DNA of 64,000 nt, taken from assembly GCA_045652125.1 (NCBI GenBank), contig JAZRTT010000031.1:17884-81883 (forward strand), read 5' to 3'. Made by a program: the position numbers and the translations under genes. The stretch is from Avoscillospira sp045652125 (GTDB lineage Bacteria; Bacillota; Clostridia; Oscillospirales; Oscillospiraceae). The stretch's first letter is position 1. Every line of letters begins with the position of its first letter. Below are positions 17,530 to 25,577 of the stretch, piece by piece. The notes under the pieces were generated by a model that saw only the letters and a program-made list of their open reading frames with translations, was not told the origin of the DNA and did no database searches.

Positions 17530-17575
17530 AAAAATAAAAAACCCGAACTTGTTTTCCAATGGAAATAAAGTTCGG
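17530..17575 (-). terminator. Terminator after tRNA-Val
   Basis: On the minus strand CCGAACTT (17575-17568) pairs with AAGTTCGG (17550-17543) and is followed by GTTTTTTATTTTT, 12 bases after the tRNA 3' end. Confidence 0.85.
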
Positions 17576-17587
17576 ATTTTTCATATA

Positions 17588-17664
17588 TGGTGGACGATAT
17601 AGGACTCGAACCTATGACCTTCCGCACGTCAAGCGGATGCTCTAGCCAGCTGAGCTAATCGTCC
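17588..17664 (-). tRNA. tRNA-Val (anticodon GAC)
   Basis: The 77-base gene folds as a standard cloverleaf: acceptor GGACGAT/ATCGTCC, D arm GCTC/GAGC, anticodon stem TCCGC/GCGGA with loop TTGACGT, and T arm ATAGG-TTCGAGT-CCTAT. The 3' CCA is encoded. Anticodon GAC reads valine codons GUC and GUU. Confidence 0.96.
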
Positions 17665-17734
17665 GACAGCAAAGATGATTATACACAAGCCGCATGAAAA
17701 AGTCAACAGGTATTTTGCGGTTTTTTGAAATATC

Positions 17735-18751
17735 TTATGGAAGAAGCAGCACAAGCCCACTTTTTGGAAAACTGACGTCCAAAACAGAACTAGTGGGACA
17801 TTCATCTGTTTCCCAGCCTACAGGTATTTTGCCGGGGCAGTCAGCCCGTTCCAGTATCAGGGTTCTGGAAAATGGGTTTTCCACGATCTCTTTTACCCGG
17901 CAGAAAACGGAATTTTCCCCTTTGCCGGGTGTAATGCTGTGCATACGGATGCCGATATATCGGGCATCGCCCACATTCTCTGCGGTCTCCAATTCTATGT
18001 TCCAGTCCACGGCCAGAATCCGACGCTCTGATAGTTTCTGCAGAGCTGAAATATTTTTGCAGCCGGTCAGTATGGCAGCATTTCTGGTTTTCGGGTTTTG
18101 AAATACCTGCTCTTTTTCGCCTATGGTTTCCAGATGGCCGTTGTGGATGACTGCGATCCGGTCGCTGAACCGGTATACTTCGTCCCGGTCGTGGGAAACC
18201 AAAATGACAGGTTTGCCCAAAAGGCCAATGATCCGCCGCACCTCCTGCTCCATGCGAAAGCGAAGGTGGGTGTCCAATGCCGAAAAGGGCTCATCCAACA
18301 AGAGGATATCCGGTTCGTTGACCAAAATCCGGGCAAGAGCCACTCGCTGCTGTTCGCCGCCGGAAAGCTGCCGGGGGTACAGATGTGCCGCGGAGGAAAG
18401 CCCCATGGTGTGAAGCATTTCGGATACGGCGGCAGATTCTTTTGTTCTGACACCGGCACAGATATTCTGCTCCACGGTCATGTGGGGAAACAGGGCATAT
18501 TGCTGAAACAGGTAGCCCACCCGGCGTTTTTGGGGCGGCAGATTGATTTTTTTCTCCGAATCGAACAGAACTTTTCCGTTTAGTACGATTCTGCCTTTAT
18601 CCGGTTTTTCCAGACCAGCGATACATTTGAGAATCATGGTCTTTCCGCTGCCGGAGGCGCCCAAAAGGGACAGAACGCCGCCTTCGGATTCAAATCTGGC
18701 CCGAAGGGTGAACGGATTCAGGCGTTTTTCGATGTCAACGAGAAGTGCCAT
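17735..18751 (-). CDS. modC: Molybdate ABC transporter ATP-binding protein
   Basis: The 338-residue ATPase has Walker A LLGASGSGKTMILKC, the signature LSGGEQQRVALARI and Walker B DILLLDEPFSALD. A C-terminal MOP/TOBE-like region (RYIGIRMHSITPGKG) is typical of ModC. It powers molybdate (or tungstate) uptake with ModB and ModA. The ATG at 18751 has an AGGAG site and lies 17 bases inside the end of modB, so the genes are coupled. A longer upstream frame is rejected for lack of a site. Confidence 0.95.
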   Translation of the reverse strand: MALLVDIEKRLNPFTLRARFESEGGVLSLLGASGSGKTMILKCIAGLEKPDKGRIVLNGKVLFDSEKKINLPPQKRRVGYLFQQYALFPHMTVEQNICAGVRTKESAAVSEMLHTMGLSSAAHLYPRQLSGGEQQRVALARILVNEPDILLLDEPFSALDTHLRFRMEQEVRRIIGLLGKPVILVSHDRDEVYRFSDRIAVIHNGHLETIGEKEQVFQNPKTRNAAILTGCKNISALQKLSERRILAVDWNIELETAENVGDARYIGIRMHSITPGKGENSVFCRVKEIVENPFSRTLILERADCPGKIPVGWETDECPTSSVLDVSFPKSGLVLLLP

Positions 18752-19406
18752 GGCGGCTCCTCCTTTCCAACAGGTTGACTGCCAGCAGAACTGCCGCGGA
18801 AATAGCAAGATTTACCATGACCCAGCGAAAGGCAAGGGCATCGTCATTGGTTCGCCAGAGCTGATAGACGGTGGTGGAAACGGTGGCAGTTCGTCCCGGC
18901 GTATATCCGGCGATCATACTGGTGGCGCCATACTCGCCAAGGGCTCTTGCAAAGGCAAGAACAGTGCCTGCCAAAACACCCTGACGGCAGTTTGGCATGC
19001 GAATACGCCAGAAAATGTAGGGATTGGACAGTCCAAGGGTCTGGGCAGACTGAGCCAGCGTTTCGTCAAAGGCTTCAAAGGCACCTCTGGCTGTGCGGTA
19101 CATGAGGGGGAAAATCACCACAACGGTGGCAAAAATAGCCGACCACCACACCATGGTCAGTTTTAGGTCAAACATCTGAAGAAACCATGCCCCTATGGGT
19201 CGGTTTGGACCCAGCAGCCGCAGAAGCAGATACCCCACCACCGTGGGAGGCAGAACCAGAGGCAAAGTCAGAATCGCATCCAGAATGCCTTTTAGGAAAC
19301 CGGGGGCCTTGGCAATGTAATAGGCGGCAAATATGCCGAGAAAGAACACAATGACCGTGCTGATTCCTGCGATTCGCAGGGAATTCCACAGGGGGAACCA
19401 GTCCAT
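18735..19406 (-). CDS. modB: Molybdate ABC transporter permease
   Basis: The 223-residue membrane protein has the ABC permease EAA loop (TLAQSAQTLGLSNPYIFWRIRMPN) and five or six hydrophobic segments, with PPTVVGYLLLRLLG and GATSMIAGYTPGRT typical of ModB. It forms the channel of the ModABC importer. AAAGGAGG precedes the ATG. It lies 21 bases after modA and overlaps modC. Confidence 0.95.
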   Translation of the reverse strand: MDWFPLWNSLRIAGISTVIVFFLGIFAAYYIAKAPGFLKGILDAILTLPLVLPPTVVGYLLLRLLGPNRPIGAWFLQMFDLKLTMVWWSAIFATVVVIFPLMYRTARGAFEAFDETLAQSAQTLGLSNPYIFWRIRMPNCRQGVLAGTVLAFARALGEYGATSMIAGYTPGRTATVSTTVYQLWRTNDDALAFRWVMVNLAISAAVLLAVNLLERRSRHGTSR

Positions 19407-19427
19407 ATTGCTGCCTCCTTTCAGGGG

Positions 19428-20189
19428 TTATCCCAAGGGTGTGAAGCCGACGGTTTCAAAGACGATATCTGCTGTGTCGCTGCAAAGATAGTCCAAAAAT
19501 TCTGCCGCCGCAGCTTGCTGCCGGCTGGCCTTGATGATGGCGGCGGGGTAAATGACCTGCCCGCACATGTCACTTGTGGCGGTATCGATCACCGTCAGAC
19601 CAGCGGAAAATGCATCGGTGGCATAGACGATGCCGCAGTCTACCATGGCTTCGCTTACTTGGGTGGTAACTTCCTTCACATTGGAACCGTAGGTGAGGAA
19701 GGAGGAAACGGAGGTTTCATCCAGACCGTAATATGCCAGGATGTTTTGGGCGTACTGTCCTGCAGGGACATCGGTGTTGCCTATGGCAAGCAAAACCGTG
19801 CCCCGGATCAAATGCTGTGCCAGTTGGTCAAAAGTTTCAATCCGTGCGGGATTTCCCTCAGGGACGGTCAGTACAACCCTGTTTTCCAACAGGTTCAAAT
19901 GACTGCCGTCCAACAACATTGGAAGCAATGCATCCATCTGTGCCTGACCGGCAGAGATAAAAATATCGCAGTTGGCGCCCTGTTGAATTTGGGTTTTCAG
20001 GGTACCGGAGGAATCGAAATTGAACACCAGCCGGACACCGTCGTTTTCTGCCATATATGCATCTCCCAGCTGCGTGAGGGTCTCGGTCAGAGAGGCTGCT
20101 GCAAAGACGATGATCTCCGTCTTTTGAGGAGACGGGGAACAGCCGGTCAGCAGCACGCACAGGAGAATCAGCGCGAGAAAACGTTTCAT
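19428..20189 (-). CDS. modA: Molybdate-binding lipoprotein
   Basis: The 253-residue protein starts MKRFLALILLCVLLTGCSPS, a lipoprotein signal with lipobox LLTGC, so it is tethered outside the membrane. FAAASLTETLTQLGDAY and FNFDSSGTLKTQIQQGA are the ModA oxyanion-pocket motifs. It captures molybdate or tungstate for ModBC. Its start forms an ATGA overlap with the stop of the Dabb gene upstream, so the two are translationally coupled. No good ribosome site of its own is visible. Confidence 0.94.
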   Translation of the reverse strand: MKRFLALILLCVLLTGCSPSPQKTEIIVFAAASLTETLTQLGDAYMAENDGVRLVFNFDSSGTLKTQIQQGANCDIFISAGQAQMDALLPMLLDGSHLNLLENRVVLTVPEGNPARIETFDQLAQHLIRGTVLLAIGNTDVPAGQYAQNILAYYGLDETSVSSFLTYGSNVKEVTTQVSEAMVDCGIVYATDAFSAGLTVIDTATSDMCGQVIYPAAIIKASRQQAAAAEFLDYLCSDTADIVFETVGFTPLG

Positions 20190-20470
20190 ACTTCGAAATC
20201 CACAGCACCCCGGGCTTCGCGGATGGACTTGCACAGTTGAGATACGGCCACATGGCGGGGGTCGTTTTTATAGCGCTCCAACGCATCAAAATCGGCAAAA
20301 TCGGCGATGAGACAGGCATCGTAATTGTTGCCGTCCTTGCAGTTGACGCCCACTTCCATCCGCAGGATCTCCGGAATCACACCGTCCAGCGCCTTGAGAC
20401 CGGAGAGAAATTTGTGCATATTCTCCTCTTCTCCTGCCCGAAATTTCCACATAATAACGTGACGAATCAT
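20186..20470 (-). CDS. Dabb-domain (stress-responsive alpha/beta barrel) protein
   Basis: The 94-residue protein has the dimeric alpha/beta-barrel signature: MIRHVIMWKF at the start, LRMEVGVNCKDGNNYDACLIADFADFDALERYK in the middle. Such proteins are found as small ferredoxin-like dimers with varied or unknown roles. I prefer the ATG at 20470 (GAGAGG eight bases upstream) to the GTG at 20479. It is coupled to modA by an ATGA overlap, an uncommon partner for molybdate transport. Confidence 0.85.
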   Translation of the reverse strand: MIRHVIMWKFRAGEEENMHKFLSGLKALDGVIPEILRMEVGVNCKDGNNYDACLIADFADFDALERYKNDPRHVAVSQLCKSIREARGAVDFEV

Positions 20471-20485
20471 ACCAGACACCTCTCA

Positions 20486-20530
20486 GTCAAAAATCTTCGA
20501 TTTTTGCCAGTTCCCCTCAAGGGGAGCCTT
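20486..20530 (-). repeat. Two-hairpin intergenic element before the Dabb gene
   Basis: Read on minus: CTCCCC-TTGA-GGGGA, then a short linker, then CAAAAATC-GAA-GATTTTTG, then ACTGAGAGG. The last part supplies the Dabb ribosome site. From memory, elements with this layout (CTCCCC...GGGGA, variable hairpin, CTGAGAGG) are scattered in gut Clostridia genomes. Only one copy is in this window, so it is a candidate interspersed repeat. Confidence 0.45.
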
Positions 20531-20536
20531 ATTAAA

Positions 20537-20565
20537 ATTGCAGCATGGCTAAGCCATGCTGCAAT
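20537..20565 (-). terminator. Terminator after nfnB
   Basis: A 13-bp perfect inverted repeat (ATTGCAGCATGGC and its inverse around a 3-base loop) is followed on the minus strand by TTTAAT. It ends the nfnA-nfnB operon. Confidence 0.75.
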
Positions 20566-20575
20566 ATGTACTTGA

Positions 20576-21967
20576 TCACTTACCCTGCAGTTCCTTATGG
20601 ATGGATGCGGCGGCCTTCTTGCCGGCGCCCATGGCCAGAATGACGGTGGCAGCGCCGGTAACGGCATCACCGCCGGCGTAGACATGGTCACGGGTGGTCA
20701 TGTTTTCTTCGTTGACCACCAAACAGCCTTTCTTGTTGGTGTCAAGGCCCGGAGTGGTGGAGCGGATCAGGGGGTTGGGAGAGGTGCCCAGGGACATGAT
20801 AACGGTATCCACATCCAGAACAAACTCGCTTCCCTCGATGACGATGGGACGGCGGCGTCCGGAGGCATCGGGCTCACCCAGCTCCATCTTCACGCACTTC
20901 ATGCCGCAGACACGGCCGTTCTCGTCGCCGAGAATTTCCGTGGGGTTGGTGAGGGTGGCAAAGATAATGCCTTCTTCTTTGGCATGGTGCTGTTCTTCCA
21001 GACGGGCAGGCATTTCAGCCTCGCCGCGGCGGTAGACGATGTAGACCTTTTCGGCACCTAAACGCTTGGCACACCGGGCGGCATCCATTGCCACGTTGCC
21101 GCCGCCGACGATGGCAGCAGCCCTGCTCTGGATGATGGGGGTGTCGCTGGGCTCCTCATAGGCTTTCATCAGGTTTGTACGGGTCAGATATTCATTGGCA
21201 GAGTAAACGCCCTTCAGGGCTTCACCGGGAATGTGCATAAACATGGGCAGGCCGGCGCCGGAACCGATAAAGATGGCCTTAAAGCCCATTTCAAACAGCT
21301 CATCGATGGACAGGACCTTGCCGATGACCATGTTGGTCATGACCTTGACACCCTGTGCTTCCAGCTTTTTCACTTCGTTTGCTACAATGGCCTTGGGCAG
21401 ACGGAATTCGGGGATGCCGTAAACCAGCACACCGCCGGCGGTATGCAAAGCCTCGAAAATGGAAACTTCATAGCCCAGTTTGGCCAGCTCTGCGGCGCAG
21501 GTCAGGCCGGCAGGGCCGGAGCCGACCACGGCCACGGGAATCCCGTTGGAAACGGGCTTTTCGGGCATGGCGTTGACGTTTTCCCGGTACCAGTCGGCCA
21601 CGAAGCGTTCCAGACGGCCGATGGCGACAGGTTCGCCTTTGACACCGCGGACGCACTGGGCTTCGCACTGGCTTTCCTGGGGGCAGACACGACCGGACAG
21701 GGCAGGCAGGGCGTTGGTGGAAGTGATGATCTCATAAGCGGCCATAAAGTCGCCCTCGGCGACCTTGCCGATGAATTCGGGAATACGGATATTTACGGGG
21801 CAGCCGTCTACGCATTTGGGCTTCTTGCAGCCCAGGCAGCGCTTGGCTTCTTCCATGGCCATTTCCGGGGTGTAGCCCAGGGCCACTTCCAGGAAATTGT
21901 GATTACGGACGTTAGGGTCCTGCTCCGGCATGGGAGTCTTTGTCAAAGTCATATTTGCCATGTTCAA
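20576..21967 (-). CDS. nfnB: NfnB-like / glutamate synthase small-subunit-type flavoprotein (NADPH-linked)
   Basis: The 463-residue protein has an N-terminal four-cysteine cluster region (CLGCKKPKCVDGCPVNI; CPQESQCEAQCVRG), then FAD binding (VAVVGSGPAGLTCAAELAKLGY) and an NADPH Rossmann site (AAIVGGGNVAMDAARCAKRLG). This is the GltA/GltD type. With the NfnA-like gene seven bases upstream it fits NfnAB, the bifurcating NADH-dependent reduced ferredoxin:NADP oxidoreductase. Glutamate synthase use is an alternative, but no large subunit is nearby. Confidence 0.88.
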   Translation of the reverse strand: MNMANMTLTKTPMPEQDPNVRNHNFLEVALGYTPEMAMEEAKRCLGCKKPKCVDGCPVNIRIPEFIGKVAEGDFMAAYEIITSTNALPALSGRVCPQESQCEAQCVRGVKGEPVAIGRLERFVADWYRENVNAMPEKPVSNGIPVAVVGSGPAGLTCAAELAKLGYEVSIFEALHTAGGVLVYGIPEFRLPKAIVANEVKKLEAQGVKVMTNMVIGKVLSIDELFEMGFKAIFIGSGAGLPMFMHIPGEALKGVYSANEYLTRTNLMKAYEEPSDTPIIQSRAAAIVGGGNVAMDAARCAKRLGAEKVYIVYRRGEAEMPARLEEQHHAKEEGIIFATLTNPTEILGDENGRVCGMKCVKMELGEPDASGRRRPIVIEGSEFVLDVDTVIMSLGTSPNPLIRSTTPGLDTNKKGCLVVNEENMTTRDHVYAGGDAVTGAATVILAMGAGKKAAASIHKELQGK

Positions 21968-21974
21968 ATCCTCC

Positions 21975-22829
21975 TTACTTGATCAGTTCTTGACCCAGCT
22001 TTTCCATGCGGCACATATGGGTCTTGTTGGTATCGGCTTCCCGTTCCCGGTAGACGCTGTTGCGGTTCATCAGCTCGGCGAAATCCACCTGATGACCGTC
22101 AAAATCCGGGCCGTCCACACAGGCGAATTTCACTTCTCCGCCTACGGTGACGCGGCAGCCGCCGCACATGCCGGTGCCGTCGACCATAATGGGGTTCAGG
22201 CTGACAATGGTTTTGACACCGAAAGGCTCGGTGGTTTTGGAAACGAATTTCATCATGGGGATAGGCCCGATGGCCAGAACCTCATCGTACTGATTGCCGG
22301 CTTCCAGAAGCTCCTGAAGCTTGGCGGTGACAAAGCCCTGCTCCCCGTAAGTTCCGTCATCGGTCATGATGAACAGGCGGTCGGAAGCGGCCTTGAACTC
22401 CTCTTCCAGAATAACGATGTCCTTGCTGCGGAAGCCGACGATGACATCCACTTCCACACCGGCTTCCTTGAAAGCCTTGGCAGAGGGGTAGGCGATGGCA
22501 CAGCCGACGCCGCCGCCGACTACGCAGACACGCTTCATGCCTTCGACCTCAGTGGGCTTGCCCAGAGGGCCGACAAAGTCCTGAATATAGTCCCCTTCAT
22601 TCATCTTGCCCAGCATATTGGTGGAAAGGCCCACCTTCTGGAAGATGATGCTGACGGTGCCCTTTTCCCGGTCGTAACCGGCAATGGTCAAGGGGACACG
22701 CTCGCCCTGCTCATCGATGCGGAAAATAATAAACTGACCGGCCTGGGCCTTTTTTGCAACAAAAGGCGCTTCGATCTCCATGTAGGTGACCGCGGCGTTC
22801 AGTTCCCGTTTACATACGATCTTGTACAT
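21975..22829 (-). CDS. nfnA: NfnA-like ferredoxin-NADP reductase subunit
   Basis: The 284-residue protein is of the PyrK/FNR-like group: a flavin-binding first half (AGQFIIFRIDEQGERVPLTI), a nucleotide site (VCVVGGGVGCAIAYPSAKAF) and a C-terminal [2Fe-2S] cluster set (GMCGGCRV...FACVDGPDF). It is the small subunit partner of the downstream GltA-like protein, and together they fit NfnAB. Its promoter carries a palindrome just after the -10 box, so transcription may be repressor-controlled. Confidence 0.88.
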   Translation of the reverse strand: MYKIVCKRELNAAVTYMEIEAPFVAKKAQAGQFIIFRIDEQGERVPLTIAGYDREKGTVSIIFQKVGLSTNMLGKMNEGDYIQDFVGPLGKPTEVEGMKRVCVVGGGVGCAIAYPSAKAFKEAGVEVDVIVGFRSKDIVILEEEFKAASDRLFIMTDDGTYGEQGFVTAKLQELLEAGNQYDEVLAIGPIPMMKFVSKTTEPFGVKTIVSLNPIMVDGTGMCGGCRVTVGGEVKFACVDGPDFDGHQVDFAELMNRNSVYREREADTNKTHMCRMEKLGQELIK

Positions 22830-22851
22830 GATGTTTCCATCCCTTTCTTAT

Positions 22852-22869
22852 GTAAGCAATCATGCTTAC
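22852..22869. promoter_or_regulatory. Palindrome GTAAGCA-N4-TGCTTAC in the nfnAB 5' region (candidate operator)
   Basis: Seven-base perfect arms flank ATCA. It sits 17 bases downstream of the nfnAB -10 box, about where transcription starts. Its sequence does not match the Rex consensus, and the protein that would bind it is unknown. Confidence 0.55.
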
Positions 22870-22885
22870 GCAATAATCCATTTTG

Positions 22886-22914
22886 ATTATAACAGTCCTT
22901 TTCTCTGTTGTAAA
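22886..22914 (-). promoter_or_regulatory. nfnAB promoter
   Basis: On minus, TTTACA (22914-22909) and TATAAT (22891-22886) are 17 bases apart. The remaining sequence to 23100 holds no gene that I can support. Confidence 0.75.
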
Positions 22915-23107
22915 GGGAGAAGGACCGGCGATCATTTGAAAATTTGCAGAAAAAAAGATTTTCTTGGGCAATTGCGGCAGTCATTGGCACGCATACAAGG
23001 GGCCGATTACGGAAGATCGGTTTTGCAGCTAACGGACGGGATGGAAGGTGAGCCGGGACCTTGTACCGCCCCGGAAAGACCTTTTATAAAAAATCGCCCG
23101 GCAGCAG

Positions 23108-23137
23108 AAAATAAGCCGGGTGATTTTCACCCGGCTT
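23108..23137 (-). terminator. Terminator after mtnN
   Basis: On minus AAGCCGGGTG (23137-23128) pairs with CACCCGGCTT (23122-23113) and is followed by ATTTTC. A second G/C-rich stretch and TTTTTTAT follow at about 23100-23085. Confidence 0.75.
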
Positions 23138-23142
23138 GCTTT

Positions 23143-23838
23143 TTAGAGTACCCCAACCAATTTCTGTACCAGTTGCGCACAGTGTTGGGCGGCAGCTCGT
23201 TCAAATGTGGGATAATCCTGTTTCGCAGAGCCGTCTGCCTGATCGGAAATGGCTCGCAGAATCAGGAAAGGGAGTCCGTTCAGCCATGCGCTTTGTGCAA
23301 TGGCTGCACCTTCCATTTCGGTACAGTCACCGGAAAACACCTGAATGAGTCGATTTTTTACAGCAGGATCGGAAATAAATTGATCGCCGCTGACAACTCG
23401 CCCCGGAACTGCTTTGAAGGCAGTTTCTTCGCTGCAGAGCGCGAGGGCTTTTTTGCGCATTTCTTCATCCGCCGGGAAAGAGAATGCCTCAATACCGGGG
23501 ATTTGACCGGGGGCATAACCCAATGCCTGCACATCCATATCATGGTGAATGGCATCTTGAGAGATCAGAATATCGCCAATGTTCAGATTGGCATTCAGGG
23601 AACCGGCCACGCCGGTGTTGATCACATGAGTTACGGCAAACAGATCCGCCAGGATTTGCACACACAAAGCGGCATTGACTTTGCCGATGCCGCATTGCAC
23701 CACGACAACGGAAGTGCCGTTCAGGGACCCTTCATAAAAATCCATCCCCGCCCGTTTGGTAATGGAAACCTGTGTCATGTTTCCTTTCAGCGTCTCCACT
23801 TCCAATTCCATTGCACCGATAATGCCGATTTTTTTCAT
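23143..23838 (-). CDS. mtnN: 5'-methylthioadenosine/S-adenosylhomocysteine nucleosidase
   Basis: The 231-residue enzyme cleaves adenine from S-adenosylhomocysteine and methylthioadenosine. It has the opening IGIIGAMELEVE (Glu12-type general acid), INTGVAGSLN, VSGDQFI, CTEMEGAAIAQSA and RAISDQADGSA, which are the active-site blocks. With luxS nine bases upstream it forms the two-step recycling of SAH to homocysteine and adenine. Confidence 0.96.
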   Translation of the reverse strand: MKKIGIIGAMELEVETLKGNMTQVSITKRAGMDFYEGSLNGTSVVVVQCGIGKVNAALCVQILADLFAVTHVINTGVAGSLNANLNIGDILISQDAIHHDMDVQALGYAPGQIPGIEAFSFPADEEMRKKALALCSEETAFKAVPGRVVSGDQFISDPAVKNRLIQVFSGDCTEMEGAAIAQSAWLNGLPFLILRAISDQADGSAKQDYPTFERAAAQHCAQLVQKLVGVL

Positions 23839-23847
23839 AAATCCTCC

Positions 23848-24327
23848 TTACCGGGGGTAGACCAGCCGGTCATCCCCGATGCCATAGAGTACGGTTTCCA
23901 GATGATGTTCTGCCATTTTTTTGGCCAGAGGCAGATCCATATCGGAGTAGTTTCCGCAGTCCTTTGGGGCTGCACCGGGAATCTCACCATGAAAATCCCG
24001 GATAAATTCCCACATCCCGGTGAGAAGGGGAATGATGTCCCGGGAGGACAAGTCCCCTGCCAGAAGCAGATAGAAACCGGTTCGGCAGCCCATAGGACCG
24101 AAGTAGAGGACCCGATCCTTCCATACGGAATCATTCCGCAGATAGGTGGCGCCCAGATGTTCTATGGTGTGGAGCTGCCCTGTGGTCATAACCGCTTCCC
24201 GGTTGGGGGCAGTTAACCGAAGATCAAATGTCGTCACGGTTTCTGCACCAACGCGGTCTTTTCTGGAAACGTAGACACCGGGCAGCAGCCGGATATGGTC
24301 AATTGTGAAACTGGTAATTTTCTCCAT
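23848..24327 (-). CDS. luxS: S-ribosylhomocysteine lyase
   Basis: The 159-residue enzyme splits S-ribosylhomocysteine to homocysteine and DPD, the AI-2 precursor. The metal ligands are in HTIEHLGATYLRN and NYSDMDLPLAK-type context, and GPMGCRTGFYLLLAG carries the catalytic Cys. Length and motifs are normal. It is the second gene of a DUF362-luxS-mtnN operon. Homocysteine could be recycled by methionine genes elsewhere. Confidence 0.96.
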   Translation of the reverse strand: MEKITSFTIDHIRLLPGVYVSRKDRVGAETVTTFDLRLTAPNREAVMTTGQLHTIEHLGATYLRNDSVWKDRVLYFGPMGCRTGFYLLLAGDLSSRDIIPLLTGMWEFIRDFHGEIPGAAPKDCGNYSDMDLPLAKKMAEHHLETVLYGIGDDRLVYPR

Positions 24328-24337
24328 TATGGGCTCC

Positions 24338-25441
24338 TTACAAAGTGATCAGCTCATAGTCCTGAACACCCAAACCGATGGCTTCGCCATGCTCGGTGGC
24401 AGTACGCCAGTTTGTGGAGGGATGTGTACCGGAAAAACGGTCTTTCCCATCAGCCCGGGCCTTGAGAATGCTCATGGGGTTTGCCGGTTGGCGGTTCACC
24501 GCATCGGCGCAGGCCACATCCAGCGCCACCGGGTCAAAAGAAGCAAACATGCCCACATCATTTACAATAGCGGCATCGGATTCGGGATGGCAGTCGCAGT
24601 TGGGAGAGACGTTGTTAACGATGCTGATATGGAAGCTGGGACGGCCGTCCACAACGGCTTTGGCGTACTCGGCGATTTTATAGTTGAGGTTGGAAAACGT
24701 CTCATCCTGTGCCGGCTGGATGGCATCTTTGGGACAAATTCCGATACACCGGCCGCAGCCGACACATTTTTTGTGATCGATTTCACATTTACCGTCGGAG
24801 ATCTGAGGACCGTCATGAGCACAGACTTTGTGACAGGCACCGCAGCCTACGCAAAGGACCTGATAGACGTAAGGTTTGCCGGCTGAATGCATTTCCATTT
24901 TTCCGGCCCGGGAACCACAGCCCATACCCAAATTCTTCAGGGCGCCGCCAAAACCGGTACACTCATGGCCCTTGAAATGGTTCAGGGAGATGATAATATC
25001 GGCATCCATAATGGCTCTGCCGATTTTGGCGGTCTTGCACAGCACACCGCCGTTGATGGGAACCGTTACGTCATCGGTCCCTTTGAGTCCGTCAGCGATC
25101 AGAATCTGGCAGCCTGTGGATATGGGGTTGAACCCGTTGAGGTTGGCTGTATCAAGGTGGTCCAAAGCATTCTTCCGGGAACCGACATAGAGGGTATTGC
25201 AGTCAGTCAGGAAGGGCCTGCCGCCCAGCTGCTTGACATAGTCTGCCACATAGCGGGCAAAATTGGGCCGCAGGAAAGCCAGATTACCCAATTCACCAAA
25301 GTGGACCTTGATGGCTACATACTTTCCGGAGAAGTCGATTTGATCCATACCGGCAGACTTCATGAGCTGATGGAGCTTGCTCTCGTGGTTCTGCCCGTTT
25401 CTCATCCGAAAATCGGTAAAATATACTTTTGCCTGTTCCAT
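24338..25441 (-). CDS. DUF362 protein with two [4Fe-4S] clusters
   Basis: The 367-residue protein has a DUF362 core (VAIKVHFGELGNLAFLRPNF, ISLNHFKGHECTGFGGALKNLGMG) with an internal ferredoxin insert. Its two clusters are CVGCGACHKVC and CVGCGRCIGICP at about residues 206-250. DUF362 proteins are thought to be redox proteins with unknown substrates. It is the first gene of an operon with luxS ten bases downstream, a pairing that hints at a role near sulfur or methyl-group metabolism. Confidence 0.88.
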   Translation of the reverse strand: MEQAKVYFTDFRMRNGQNHESKLHQLMKSAGMDQIDFSGKYVAIKVHFGELGNLAFLRPNFARYVADYVKQLGGRPFLTDCNTLYVGSRKNALDHLDTANLNGFNPISTGCQILIADGLKGTDDVTVPINGGVLCKTAKIGRAIMDADIIISLNHFKGHECTGFGGALKNLGMGCGSRAGKMEMHSAGKPYVYQVLCVGCGACHKVCAHDGPQISDGKCEIDHKKCVGCGRCIGICPKDAIQPAQDETFSNLNYKIAEYAKAVVDGRPSFHISIVNNVSPNCDCHPESDAAIVNDVGMFASFDPVALDVACADAVNRQPANPMSILKARADGKDRFSGTHPSTNWRTATEHGEAIGLGVQDYELITL

Positions 25442-25467
25442 AGAACACCTCCTGATCTTTTTTACTT

Positions 25468-25496
25468 AGTATAACAGTTTCCAAACTCTGTGTCAA
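25468..25496 (-). promoter_or_regulatory. Promoter of DUF362-luxS-mtnN
   Basis: On minus TTGACA (25496-25491) and TATACT (25473-25468) are 17 bases apart. A plus-strand TATAAT at 25529-25534 probably belongs to holB but has only a weak -35 box. Confidence 0.75.
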
Positions 25497-25577
25497 AAAA
25501 AGTTATGGATATTCTCGCTTGTGTTTGCTATAATGAACCTGTACTATGGATGAGTATGGGGTGGAAAGGGGTCAGAA

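Noticed and set aside
20576..21967. Naming the gene as glutamate synthase small subunit only
   Set aside because: The adjacent NfnA-like gene seven bases away and the absence of a large subunit fit NfnAB better, though the older name cannot be excluded.
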